DNA of 10,769 nt from Candidatus Pelethomonas intestinigallinarum (GCA_018712665.1 DVGP01000264.1:1-10769), one strand, 5' to 3'. Positions 1-6,199 are shown, numbered from the stretch's first letter. Notes: generated by a model not told the origin, from the sequence alone. Made by a program: numbers and translations.

Positions 1-182
1 GCGCGGTCACCGATCCGGGGACGGACCCCGGCGCCGGCGGCGCCGCAGCGGACCAGGGAGCCGGGACCGAGCCTCAACTGCCGCCGGAGCCCGCCCTGCC
101 GGACCAGGAGACCGGAGGGACAGACCCCGCCGCTCCCCAGAGCGGTGGAGAGGCGGCCGCCGGTGAGACCGGCGGGGAGTAA
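1..182 (+). CDS. C-terminal end of a tandem LCP-type protein (5' part outside window)
   Basis: About 59 codons are open in the frame that ends at TAA 180-182. The peptide is rich in Gly, Ala, Pro, Asp, Glu and Thr, with no hydrophobic segment. It contains the stretch QLPPEPALPDQ, which matches ELPPEPVLPDE in the tail of the next gene. The stop is followed after 35 nt by the start of that LCP gene on the same strand. I therefore infer that this is the disordered extracellular tail of a third LCP paralogue and first visible member of the array. No catalytic LCP residues lie inside the window, so the family assignment rests on tail similarity and position only. It ends in GETGGE and lacks the EPPGWL end shared by the next two genes. 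It could be another exported protein with a similar stalk. Confidence 0.6.
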   Translation, partial: AVTDPGTDPGAGGAAADQGAGTEPQLPPEPALPDQETGGTDPAAPQSGGEAAAGETGGE

Positions 183-217
183 GAAACAACACAGCTGGAA
201 AGGATAGGAGAGAGACT

Positions 218-1954
218 ATGCTGGGCCGGTACAGAGGAAAGAGAGAAGCCCCCAAGCCGGAAAAGAGAAGCGAGGTCCAGACGGACGGTCTGGACCTGGA
301 GGAAGCCCTTGGCCAGGGTGGGGCCGGGGGCGCGGAGGACCGGGATTTTCCCCCCGTGGGGAAGCCGCCCCGGCGGAAGCTGGGGGCGAAGAAGATCGCG
401 CTCATCGCGGCGGGGGCCGTGGCGGCCCTGGCCCTGATCGTGGCAGGGGTGTGGACTGCCCTTGTCCGGGCCCCGGACGTCAGCAAAAATACCCTCCCCG
501 CCCGGGAGGAGGATAAAGAGCAGACCGCTCCTGTTAAGGAGGCCGAGACGGACCAGGAGGAGGAGCCGGCTACGCCCGCCGGGCGGAAGGAGGACTACTA
601 CACCTTCCTCCTGGTGGGGGAGGATACCTCCAGCGGCAGCACGGACACCATCATGCTGGTGTCCTACGACGTAGCCAACCAGGCGGTGAACTTCCTCTCC
701 ATCCCCCGGGATACCATGGTCAACGTCTCCTGGGATATCAAGCGGGTCAACTCTGTCTACTCCGCCAAGGAGTCCAGCGGCGGGGGGATCGAGGGGCTGA
801 AGACCCAGGTGAGCTACCTCACCGGCGTGACGCCGGACTTCTACGTGATGGTGGAGTGGGAGGCTGTGGGCCGGGTGGTGGAGGCCCTGGGCGGCGTGTG
901 GTTCGACGTCCCCTTCACCATGAACTACGACGACCCCTATCAGGACCTCCACATCCACCAGGAGAAGGGCTACCGCCTCCTGGACGGGGAGGACGCCATG
1001 GAGGTGGTCCGCTGGCGGCAGAACAGCGACGGCACCAACTATGGAGATACCACCCGGGTGGAGGTCCAGCAGGCCTTCCTCAAGGCGGTGGCGGCCCAGT
1101 GCCTGAAGCTGGAGAACTGGACCAAGGTCAGCGCCTTCGCCAACATCCTGTTTGAAAATGTGGAGACGGACATCCCCCTGAACAACATCCTGTGGTTCGC
1201 CCAGCAGGCCATGGGCCTGGATGTGGAGAACATCCAGTTCTTCACCATGCCCGGGGATCTGAACAGCTACGCCTGGAGCCGGACCTACCACAGCAACCAG
1301 TCCTACGCCTTCGCGGACCCCGCGGGGATGGCGGAGCTGATCAACCAGCACTTCAATCCCTACACCCGGGAGATCACCGAGGACGACCTCCAGATCATGT
1401 ACCGGAACAAGAACGGTTCCCTGGGGATCACCAACGGAACCCTGGCCGACACCAGCGCCGCCAGCGCGCCGGTGCGGACTTCCAGTTCCAGTAGTTCTGG
1501 TAGTTCCAGCAGCTCCAGCAGCTCTGCTTCCTCCAGCTCTTCCGGGACGGAGGCCGCCCCGGAGACGGAGCCCACCCTGCCGGAGACGGGGAGCGGGGCT
1601 GGGGATGGCGGTACCGGCGGCGGTGCCGCGGACCCGGGAACGGAGAGCGGTTCCACCGCTGATCCCGAAACGGAAAACGGGACTGCGCCTGGTTCCGACA
1701 GCGGCAGTGGGGCGTCCACCGGCACGGAGTCCGGCGGGACCGCGGATCCCTCTGGTGACGGCGGCGGGGAGCCGGAGCTTCCGCCGGAGCCCGTCCTGCC
1801 GGACGAGGGGAGCGGCGGCGATACCGGCGCTGCCGCCGGTGACAGCACGACAAATTCCGGGAGTGAGACCGGAGGGACCGCCGACAGCGGCGCGGCGAAC
1901 GGAGGAGGCAGCGCCTCCGGCAGCGGCGACACGGAGCCGCCGGGATGGCTGTAA
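218..1954 (+). CDS. LytR-CpsA-Psr (LCP) family cell-wall glycopolymer ligase with poly-Ser/Gly tail
   Basis: This is a 578-aa type II membrane protein. LCP enzymes transfer undecaprenyl-phosphate-linked glycopolymers, such as teichoic acids or capsule, to peptidoglycan outside the membrane. Residues 1-57 are cytoplasmic and basic or acidic, about 58-81 form one membrane helix, and about 128-300 carry the LCP core. Visible core signatures are YTFLLVGEDT, STDTIML, the IPRD motif with Arg164 and Asp165, and RWR (265-267) followed by a GDTTR motif ending at Arg280; the family uses conserved Asp and Arg here to bind pyrophosphate and metal. Residues 422-442 are 19 Ser among 21, followed by about 135 residues rich in Gly, Ser, Thr, Asp, Glu and Pro that end EPPGWL. 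The family usually has 300-450 aa, so the tail is unusually long. The start has an AGGAG site 7 nt upstream. An internal LPETG (454-458) has no following membrane helix, so it is not a sortase signal. Confidence 0.93.
   Translation: MLGRYRGKREAPKPEKRSEVQTDGLDLEEALGQGGAGGAEDRDFPPVGKPPRRKLGAKKIALIAAGAVAALALIVAGVWTALVRAPDVSKNTLPAREEDKEQTAPVKEAETDQEEEPATPAGRKEDYYTFLLVGEDTSSGSTDTIMLVSYDVANQAVNFLSIPRDTMVNVSWDIKRVNSVYSAKESSGGGIEGLKTQVSYLTGVTPDFYVMVEWEAVGRVVEALGGVWFDVPFTMNYDDPYQDLHIHQEKGYRLLDGEDAMEVVRWRQNSDGTNYGDTTRVEVQQAFLKAVAAQCLKLENWTKVSAFANILFENVETDIPLNNILWFAQQAMGLDVENIQFFTMPGDLNSYAWSRTYHSNQSYAFADPAGMAELINQHFNPYTREITEDDLQIMYRNKNGSLGITNGTLADTSAASAPVRTSSSSSSGSSSSSSSSASSSSSGTEAAPETEPTLPETGSGAGDGGTGGGAADPGTESGSTADPETENGTAPGSDSGSGASTGTESGGTADPSGDGGGEPELPPEPVLPDEGSGGDTGAAAGDSTTNSGSETGGTADSGAANGGGSASGSGDTEPPGWL
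1481..1543 (+). repeat. Poly-serine coding microsatellite-like tract
   Basis: Twenty-one codons encode 19 serines, interrupted only by Gly428 and Ala437 of the 578-aa LCP protein. The DNA is an irregular mix of TCC, AGT, AGC and TCT codons, so it is a degenerate rather than perfect repeat. It joins the folded LCP domain to the Gly/Thr/Asp tail and is presumably a flexible linker in the cell wall. Confidence 0.85.
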
Positions 1955-1976
1955 ATCCCGGCGAGAGGACGATTCT

Positions 1977-1996
1977 GAAAGGATAAAGAGAAGAGT
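1977..1996 (+). promoter_or_regulatory. Leader and weak ribosome binding site shared between the tandem LCP genes
   Basis: GAAAGGATA lies 11 nt upstream of the ATG at 1997, and the same nine bases lie 11 nt upstream of the ATG at 218. In the first gene a better site (AGGAG, 206-210) sits between them. Here that position reads AAGAGAAGAG, so the best Shine-Dalgarno core, AAAGGA at 1978-1983, is 13 nt from the start, longer than usual. The match suggests that the leader was duplicated together with the gene, and that initiation may be weaker at the second copy. Confidence 0.5.
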
Positions 1997-3907
1997 ATGT
2001 TGGGCCGATATAAAGGAAAAAGAGAAGCGCCTCGGGGGGAGAACGTTCCCGGAGAGCGGGAGCTGGACCCCTTTACCCCCGGCGCCGGGGAAAAGGGCGA
2101 TCCTTTCGATCAGAATGTGACCCGTGAGCCCGCCGCAGGCGTCGGAGATCCCTTCGCCGAGGGTCCCGCTTCCACGGAGAGCGCCGCCCCGGAGGGGGAG
2201 GACCCCTTTGAGGCGGAGACCGTCCCGGCGGAGGAGTTGGGAGACCCCTTCGCTGAGGAGACCGGCGGGGAGGGGAGAAAGCTGGACGCCTTCCGCGCTG
2301 GATGCGGCCGGTTTTTCCGCTCACGGAAGGGAAAGGTCATCACCACGGTGGTCTGTTGCCTGCTCGCCTTTGTGGTGGGGGGGACCATCGCCCTGCGGGG
2401 TTGGATCAAGCCCCCGGAGATTCCCACCGCCCCCGTGGAGCCGGAGGAGACCGTCCCGGAGCAGCCGGAGGAGCCCGCGGAGCCCACAGATGATGAGCTC
2501 TACCCCGATGACGGCTACACCGGCGACATGCCCACCGTCTCCGGAGAGCGGAAGGAGGGGGTCTACACCTTCCTCCTGGTGGGTACCGATATGGGGGACG
2601 GCAACACCGACACCATCATGGTGGCCACCTACGACACCAAGAACCAGAATGTGAGCATCATGTCCATCCCCCGGGATACCATGATCAACGCCTCCTGGGA
2701 CATCAAGAAGATCAACTCAGTCTATTCCCGCTATTCAGACGGCATCGGGGCGCTGAAGACCCAGATCAGCCGCCTGGTGGGCTTCACCCCGGACTTCTAT
2801 GTGAAGGTGGAGCTGAGCATGTTCGTGGAGCTGGTGGACCTGGTGGGGGGCGTGGAGTTCTACGTGCCCCAGGACATGAACTATGACGACGACTGGCAGG
2901 ACCTCCACATCCACCTGGAGGAGGGCCTGCAGGTGCTGGACGGGGAATCCGCCATGGAGCTGGTCCGCTTCCGGCGGTACGCGGAGGGAGACATCAAGCG
3001 GGTTCAGGTCCAGCAGGATTTCATGAAGGCTCTGATCCAGGAGTGCCTGAGCCTGGAGCACTGGGGCAAGATCAAGGCGTATATCGACCTGGCCATGGAG
3101 AATGTGGAGACGGATCTGGATTTCGGCTCCATCGTCTGGTTTGCCGCCCAGGCCCTGGGCCTCAACGGCGGCGGCGCCCTGGACATGGACAACGTCTACA
3201 CCTGCACCATCCCGGCCAATTACTACGCCTCCGCCTGGAGCCGGGCCACCTCCCAGGAGCAGTCCTACGTGACCATCTACCCCAACCAGGTAGTGGAGCT
3301 GGTCAACGAGCGGTTCAACCCCTACCTCCAGGACGTGACCACCTCCATGCTGGACGCCATGAGCATCCTCTCCAACGGGGACATCGCCTCATCCACCGGG
3401 TCCCTTCGTGACACCCAGCACAACGCCATCATGGCGGTTCGGCGGGGAGAGGCGTACTATGACGACAATGGGAACATCGTCTACGGCACCCCGCCCACGG
3501 AGCCGGAGGTGCTCCAGGACGAGCTGGGCAACTATTATATCCTGGATGAAAATGGGAACATTGTCTACACGGATGAGAGCGGTACACCCATTCAGCCGGC
3601 CCTGCCTCCGGAGGGAACGGGGTCCGATGGGACCGGCGATACCACTGGAAGCGCCGACGGGACGGGCGATACCGGGAACACGGACACCGGCAGTGAGCCC
3701 ACGGTTCCCGGAGACGGCGGGGGGACCGGCGAGACCGGCGGCGCGGAGGAGAGCGCCGGGGGAGCTGGTGAGACCGATGGCGGCAGCGGGGCTGACGGCG
3801 CCGGTGTGCCGGACAGCGGGACCGGAGATGGGTCCGCCCAGCTGCCGGAGGAGCCGGACACACCGGCGGAGCCCAGCGCGGATGAGGAGCCTCCCGGCTG
3901 GCTGTGA
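1997..3907 (+). CDS. LytR-CpsA-Psr (LCP) family protein with DPF repeats and long Gly/Thr-rich tail
   Basis: This 636-aa paralogue of the preceding gene has the same layout and presumably the same glycopolymer-to-peptidoglycan ligase role. The N-terminus MLGRYKGKREAP is almost identical to its neighbour's. The cytoplasmic region (1-111) carries five DPF motifs, at 24-26, 35-37, 51-53, 69-71 and 83-85, then DAF at 97-99. A single helix spans about 113-133. A Pro/Glu-rich stem (139-170) leads to the LCP core at about 189-345: YTFLLVGTDM, NTDTIM, IPRD (Arg226, Asp227), RFRR (324-327) and the GDIKRVQVQQ segment with Arg335. After the core come two imperfect repeats, YYDDNGNIVY (487-496) and DENGNIVY (517-524). 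A Gly/Thr/Asp/Glu tail of about 100 residues ends EPPGWL. It starts 42 nt after the previous stop, so co-transcription is likely. LCP membership is secure; the specific polymer is unknown. Confidence 0.93.
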   Translation: MLGRYKGKREAPRGENVPGERELDPFTPGAGEKGDPFDQNVTREPAAGVGDPFAEGPASTESAAPEGEDPFEAETVPAEELGDPFAEETGGEGRKLDAFRAGCGRFFRSRKGKVITTVVCCLLAFVVGGTIALRGWIKPPEIPTAPVEPEETVPEQPEEPAEPTDDELYPDDGYTGDMPTVSGERKEGVYTFLLVGTDMGDGNTDTIMVATYDTKNQNVSIMSIPRDTMINASWDIKKINSVYSRYSDGIGALKTQISRLVGFTPDFYVKVELSMFVELVDLVGGVEFYVPQDMNYDDDWQDLHIHLEEGLQVLDGESAMELVRFRRYAEGDIKRVQVQQDFMKALIQECLSLEHWGKIKAYIDLAMENVETDLDFGSIVWFAAQALGLNGGGALDMDNVYTCTIPANYYASAWSRATSQEQSYVTIYPNQVVELVNERFNPYLQDVTTSMLDAMSILSNGDIASSTGSLRDTQHNAIMAVRRGEAYYDDNGNIVYGTPPTEPEVLQDELGNYYILDENGNIVYTDESGTPIQPALPPEGTGSDGTGDTTGSADGTGDTGNTDTGSEPTVPGDGGGTGETGGAEESAGGAGETDGGSGADGAGVPDSGTGDGSAQLPEEPDTPAEPSADEEPPGWL

Positions 3908-3956
3908 GACCTTACTGACAAGAGAGATAAAAGAACAGAAAGAGTGAGGATGGACT

Positions 3957-4325
3957 ATGACACCGAAAGAAATCGCGATCCTGGCGGCCAAGGCCCTTGA
4001 CAGCAAGAAGGGCGAGGACATCAAGGTCATGGAGGTCACTGCCCTGACTACCTTGGCGGACTACTTTGTCATCTGCACCGGCGCCAGCAGCACCCAGATC
4101 AACGCCCTGTGCGACGCGGTGGAGGAGCGGCTGGAGAAGGAGGCGGAGGAGAAGCCCCTCCACCGGGAGGGCCACCGGGGCGGCACCTGGGTGCTGCTGG
4201 ACTACGGCTGCGTGGTGGTCCACGTATTTGACAACGAGGCCCGGGCCTTCTACTCCCTGGAGCGGCTGTGGAACGACGGCATCCCCCTGGACCTGGGCGA
4301 GGTCTTAGAGAAGAGCGAAATCTGA
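3957..4325 (+). CDS. rsfS: Ribosomal silencing factor RsfS
   Basis: The 122-aa product is full length for the RsfS (DUF143, YqeL/YbeB) family. RsfS binds protein uL14 on the large ribosomal subunit and blocks joining of the subunits when nutrients are scarce. Visible family features are the opening helix (IAILAAKALDSKKGEDI), the core VTALTTLADYFVICTGAS with the conserved ADYFVI/TG segment, and the later HREGHRGGTWVLLDYG and VVVHVFDNEARAFYSLERLW blocks. GAGGA at 3946-3950 lies 6 nt before the ATG; an ATG at 3950 is out of frame. It follows the LCP gene by 49 nt and is probably the last gene of that transcript. In many clostridia nadD, yqeK and an LCP gene precede rsfS, so those genes may lie upstream of this window. 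Confidence 0.96.
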   Translation: MTPKEIAILAAKALDSKKGEDIKVMEVTALTTLADYFVICTGASSTQINALCDAVEERLEKEAEEKPLHREGHRGGTWVLLDYGCVVVHVFDNEARAFYSLERLWNDGIPLDLGEVLEKSEI

Positions 4326-4337
4326 ATGAGGGACAAA

Positions 4338-4367
4338 AGAGGGCCACGCCGCAAGGCGTGGCCCTCT
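4338..4367. terminator. GC-rich terminator hairpin at the rsfS/sigF convergence
   Basis: A perfect 13-bp stem (4338-4350 with 4355-4367) encloses a GCAA tetraloop. Read on the minus strand the stem is followed by TTTTG, which fits an intrinsic terminator for transcripts from sigF, about 250-280 nt past its stop. Read on the plus strand it lies 12 nt after the rsfS stop but no U-run follows directly. It may act in both directions, with the next stem helping the plus-strand transcript. Confidence 0.75.
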
Positions 4368-4592
4368 CAGGCTGTCGAAAAAGTCTTGTCAGACTTTTTC
4401 GCAGCCTGAAAATGCCGTTACTTTCCCACTGCTCCGCAGTGTGAAAGTCCCCACTTCGTGGGCCGCACGCCTTGTACAACAAGGCTTTGCGGGGCATTTG
4501 ATTTGATTCGAGGCGGGCTTCGCCCCCTCGAGCTCCCCCTGCGCTGTGCAGCTTTTTACTTCTGAAGGGAGTTCTTCGACAGTCCCAGAGGG
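4362..4592. repeat. Palindrome-filled intergenic element with inverted ends, non-coding
   Basis: The ends form an imperfect inverted repeat: 4362-4379 against 4575-4592 match at 15 of 18 positions, including TGTCGAA. Inside are consecutive hairpins: 4368-4408, 4420-4448 (12 bp with one mismatch), 4450-4462 (CCCAC-TTC-GTGGG), 4469-4485 (GCCTTGT-ACA-ACAAGGC) and 4509-4530. This resembles a dispersed REP- or MITE-like element, or the gene for a structured RNA. The open frames that cross it are low-complexity translations of palindromes and I do not regard them as genes. No transposase is nearby. Whether it recurs elsewhere in the genome cannot be seen from this window. Confidence 0.5.
4368..4408. 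terminator. Second long hairpin, possible bidirectional terminator
   Basis: The arms 4368-4386 and 4391-4408 pair over 18 bp around a TGTC loop, with one bulged T at 4375. The inner part is AAAAAGTCT with AGACTTTTT, so U-rich sequence forms part of the 3' arm in either direction. It directly abuts the preceding stem. This could be the effective terminator for rsfS, or the first palindrome of the structured element that follows. Confidence 0.55.
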
Positions 4593-4610
4593 ATGGGGGG
4601 ACCCCATCCC
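4590..4610 (-). terminator. Hairpin immediately downstream of sigF
   Basis: A perfect 9-bp stem, GGGATGGGG with CCCCATCCC, has a 3-nt loop. It begins 6 nt past the sigF stop codon (4617-4619). No T-run follows on the minus strand, so by itself it is more likely a 3'-end-stabilising or pausing hairpin than a complete intrinsic terminator. Confidence 0.4.
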
Positions 4611-4616
4611 TTGATG

Positions 4617-5321
4617 CTATCCCATATCCCGGCGCAGCTTCTCCAGCGCCCGCTTCTCCAGCCGGGAGACCTGGACCTGGCTGACGGAGAGGATGCGGGC
4701 GCACTGCTGCTGGGTGAGTCCCTTGTAAAATCGGAGGAGGATGGTTTTCTTCTCCTGTTCCGGCAGGCGGTCAATAGCGGAGCGCAGGGCGATGCGCTCC
4801 ACCATGGCTTCCTCCGACCCGCTGTCCGCCAGGGTGGACTCCAGGGGCAGGCCGTCGCCGTTCTCCTGCTGGAGGCTGTCCGGGGCGGCGGTGGCCAGCT
4901 CCGCCACGGCGATCTCCTCCGGGGTCAGTCCTGTGGCCTCGCTGAGCTCGCTGAGGGCCGGTTCCCGGCCCAGCTGGCCCCGCAGCCGCTCCCGGGCGGT
5001 GTAGATCCCCAGGCTCTGCTCCCGGATGCTCCGGCCAACCTTCACCGCCCCGCTGTCCCGGAGATAGCGGCGGATCTCTCCGGCGATCTTGGGTACGGCG
5101 TAGGTGGAGAACTGGGTGCCGTAGGCCAGGTCGAAGCCCCGCACGGCCTTGAGAAACCCCAGGCATCCCAGCTGGTAGAGGTCATCCGGCTCCACGCCGC
5201 GGCCATAGTAGCGGCGCACTACCGCCCAGATCAGGCCGCTGTTTTGCCGCAAAATTTCCTCTGTGGCCGCCTCGTCCCCATCCCGGGCCAGGGCCAGCAG
5301 GTCCAGGGTGTCGGCGGTCAT
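4617..5321 (-). CDS. sigF: Forespore-specific RNA polymerase sigma factor SigF
   Basis: SigF (spoIIAC) is the first compartment-specific sigma factor of sporulation. It directs forespore transcription once released from SpoIIAB. The 234-aa product shows sigma region 2 at about 26-90 (PDDLYQLGCLGFLKAVRGFD, then FSTYAVPKIAGEIRRYLRD), region 3 from about 93 (VKVGRSIREQ, then LGREPALSELSEATG) and region 4 at about 180-232, with a helix-turn-helix at 203-222 ending SQVQVSRLEKR, a hallmark of SigF/SigG-type factors. It is slightly shorter than the roughly 255 residues of the Bacillus subtilis protein. The ATG overlaps the spoIIAB stop in an ATGA, so the two are translationally coupled. SigG is the main alternative, but the gene order spoIIAA-spoIIAB-sigma identifies SigF. 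Confidence 0.97.
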   Translation of the reverse strand: MTADTLDLLALARDGDEAATEEILRQNSGLIWAVVRRYYGRGVEPDDLYQLGCLGFLKAVRGFDLAYGTQFSTYAVPKIAGEIRRYLRDSGAVKVGRSIREQSLGIYTARERLRGQLGREPALSELSEATGLTPEEIAVAELATAAPDSLQQENGDGLPLESTLADSGSEEAMVERIALRSAIDRLPEQEKKTILLRFYKGLTQQQCARILSVSQVQVSRLEKRALEKLRRDMG

Positions 5322-5764
5322 CGTCCCGCCGGCCTGGGCAGCACCCGCCGGCGCATGGTAACGCGAGTACCCTTACCGGGGGCGGAGCGGACGGTCACCT
5401 TGTCCATGAAGGACTCCATAATGGTGAAGCCCATGCCGCTGCGCTCCTCGCCGCCGGTGGTGTACAGGGGCTGGCGGGCCTGCTCCACGTCTTCGATTCC
5501 CCGGCCCCAGTCCCGGACTGTGACCTCCAGGACGTTGTCCTCCAGGATTTTCGCCTTCACCACCACCCGGCCCAGAGTATCCGGGTAGGCGTGTACGATG
5601 GCGTTGGTCACCGCCTCGCTGACGGCGGTCTTGATGTCCCCCAGCTCCTCCAGGGTGGGGTCCAGCTGGGCGGCGAAGCAAGCCACCGCTCCCCGGGCGA
5701 AGGCCTCGTTGGCGCTGCGGGAGAGACATTCAAAAATTATGTAATTCGTGGTTTTCGTCCTCAT
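5318..5764 (-). CDS. spoIIAB: Anti-sigma F factor / serine kinase SpoIIAB
   Basis: SpoIIAB holds SigF inactive and phosphorylates SpoIIAA with ATP; in the forespore, dephosphorylated SpoIIAA displaces SigF from it. The 148-aa product is a GHKL-fold ATPase. Visible motifs are SEAVTNAIVHAY with Glu50 and Asn54 (N box and catalytic Glu), RDWGRGI (84-90, G1 box) and ERSGMGFTIMESFMD (107-121, G2 box), nearly identical to the B. subtilis version. AFAR ending at Arg24 corresponds to the sigma-contacting Arg20 of B. subtilis. I chose the ATG at 5762-5764 because AGGAGG lies 7 nt upstream and the resulting length matches the family (about 146 aa). A longer in-frame extension up to 5980 would run back through spoIIAA and is rejected. 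Middle gene of a tightly packed three-gene operon. Confidence 0.97.
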   Translation of the reverse strand: MRTKTTNYIIFECLSRSANEAFARGAVACFAAQLDPTLEELGDIKTAVSEAVTNAIVHAYPDTLGRVVVKAKILEDNVLEVTVRDWGRGIEDVEQARQPLYTTGGEERSGMGFTIMESFMDKVTVRSAPGKGTRVTMRRRVLPRPAGR

Positions 5765-5771
5765 GGTGACT

Positions 5772-5777
5772 CCTCCT
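5772..5777 (-). promoter_or_regulatory. Ribosome binding site of spoIIAB overlapping the spoIIAA stop
   Basis: A consensus AGGAGG lies 7 nt before the spoIIAB ATG. Its first bases overlap the spoIIAA TAG (5776-5778). Ribosomes finishing spoIIAA therefore stop on this site, which favours coupled translation. It also fixes the spoIIAB start. Confidence 0.85.
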
Positions 5778-6081
5778 ATATCAGATTCACATACCGGCCC
5801 AGGCCCGCTGTCTCCAGGACCCTGGCGGCCTGCCGGGGAATGTTCACGACGTACAGGTTCCCGCCCAGAGCCTCCATCCGCCGCTTGGCCCGCAGCACCA
5901 CCGCGATGCCGGAGCTGTCCATGAAGGTCAGCTCCCCCATGTCCAGGATCGTCTTGGTGGGCAGGTTCTGCTCCATGCACCGGTCGATGGCGTCCATCAG
6001 CCCCTTGGCGGCGTGGTGGTCCAGCTCGCCGGACAGCTCGATGGTCAGCTGCCGGTTTTCCGCCTTATATTTCATTTCCAT
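5776..6081 (-). CDS. spoIIAA: Anti-sigma F factor antagonist SpoIIAA
   Basis: SpoIIAA is the STAS-domain anti-anti-sigma factor. Unphosphorylated, it binds SpoIIAB and frees SigF; SpoIIAB inactivates it by phosphorylation and the phosphatase SpoIIE reactivates it. The 101-aa product shows the STAS signatures LTIELSGELDHHAA (12-25) and TFMDSSGIAVVL (52-63), where Ser57 corresponds to phosphorylated Ser58 of B. subtilis. I chose the ATG at 6079-6081 because AAGGAG (6089-6094) lies 7 nt upstream. A second ATG at 6075 is too far from that site, and the upstream frame to 6168 would translate through a terminator hairpin. It is slightly short for the family (about 116 aa) but complete. First gene of the spoIIA operon. 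In B. subtilis this operon is read by SigH; I could not find a convincing SigH promoter here. Confidence 0.95.
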   Translation of the reverse strand: MEMKYKAENRQLTIELSGELDHHAAKGLMDAIDRCMEQNLPTKTILDMGELTFMDSSGIAVVLRAKRRMEALGGNLYVVNIPRQAARVLETAGLGRYVNLI

Positions 6082-6099
6082 GGCTTGTCTCCTTCCGCG

Positions 6100-6137
6100 A
6101 AAGAAAAATGGCCGCAAGCAGATGCGCTTACGGCCAT
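6100..6137 (-). terminator. Intrinsic terminator after cbiP, directly before spoIIAA
   Basis: On the minus strand a 12-bp stem (6137-6126 with 6119-6108, one U-G wobble) and a 6-nt loop are followed at once by TTTTTCTTT (6108-6100). This is a standard rho-independent terminator. It lies about 60 nt past the cbiP stop and 19-27 nt before the spoIIAA start, so it should keep cobalamin transcripts out of the sporulation operon. Confidence 0.85.
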
Positions 6138-6168
6138 TATACCTTCCGGTGGGGGCAGGTTTTGTCAA
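6136..6168 (-). promoter_or_regulatory. Possible promoter for the spoIIA operon (TATAAT box)
   Basis: A perfect TATAAT lies at 6141-6136 on the minus strand, with TTGACA at 6168-6163. The 21-nt spacer is longer than the 16-18 nt of normal SigA promoters, so this is only a candidate. The TATAAT overlaps the start of the terminator stem. Initiation about 7 nt downstream would give an RNA lacking part of the 5' arm. No SigH-like pair (AGGA-type -35 with GAAT -10) was recognised. Confidence 0.3.
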
Positions 6169-6199
6169 AATAGCGGGGGAGACGCCAAAAACTTCCGGA

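Noticed and set aside
74..1351. 425-codon minus-strand open frame opposite the LCP gene
   Set aside because: It is antisense to a clear LCP domain, repetitive in composition and without family features.
1577..1591. LPETG motif in the tail of the first complete LCP protein, resembling a sortase signal
   Set aside because: It is followed by about 120 more hydrophilic residues, with no hydrophobic helix or basic tail, so it cannot work as a standard cell-wall sorting signal.
4338..4616. CRISPR-like repeats between rsfS and sigF
   Set aside because: The hairpins differ from one another in sequence and spacing; there is no repeated unit with regular spacers.
4389..4704. Minus-strand open frames across the rsfS-sigF gap (72 and 201 codons)
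   Set aside because: They translate palindromes of the structured element, and the longer one runs through sigF in another frame; no convincing ribosome binding site or domain.
6082..6168. 29-residue N-terminal extension of SpoIIAA
   Set aside because: It would translate through the terminator hairpin, and the AAGGAG site at 6089-6094 supports the start at 6081.
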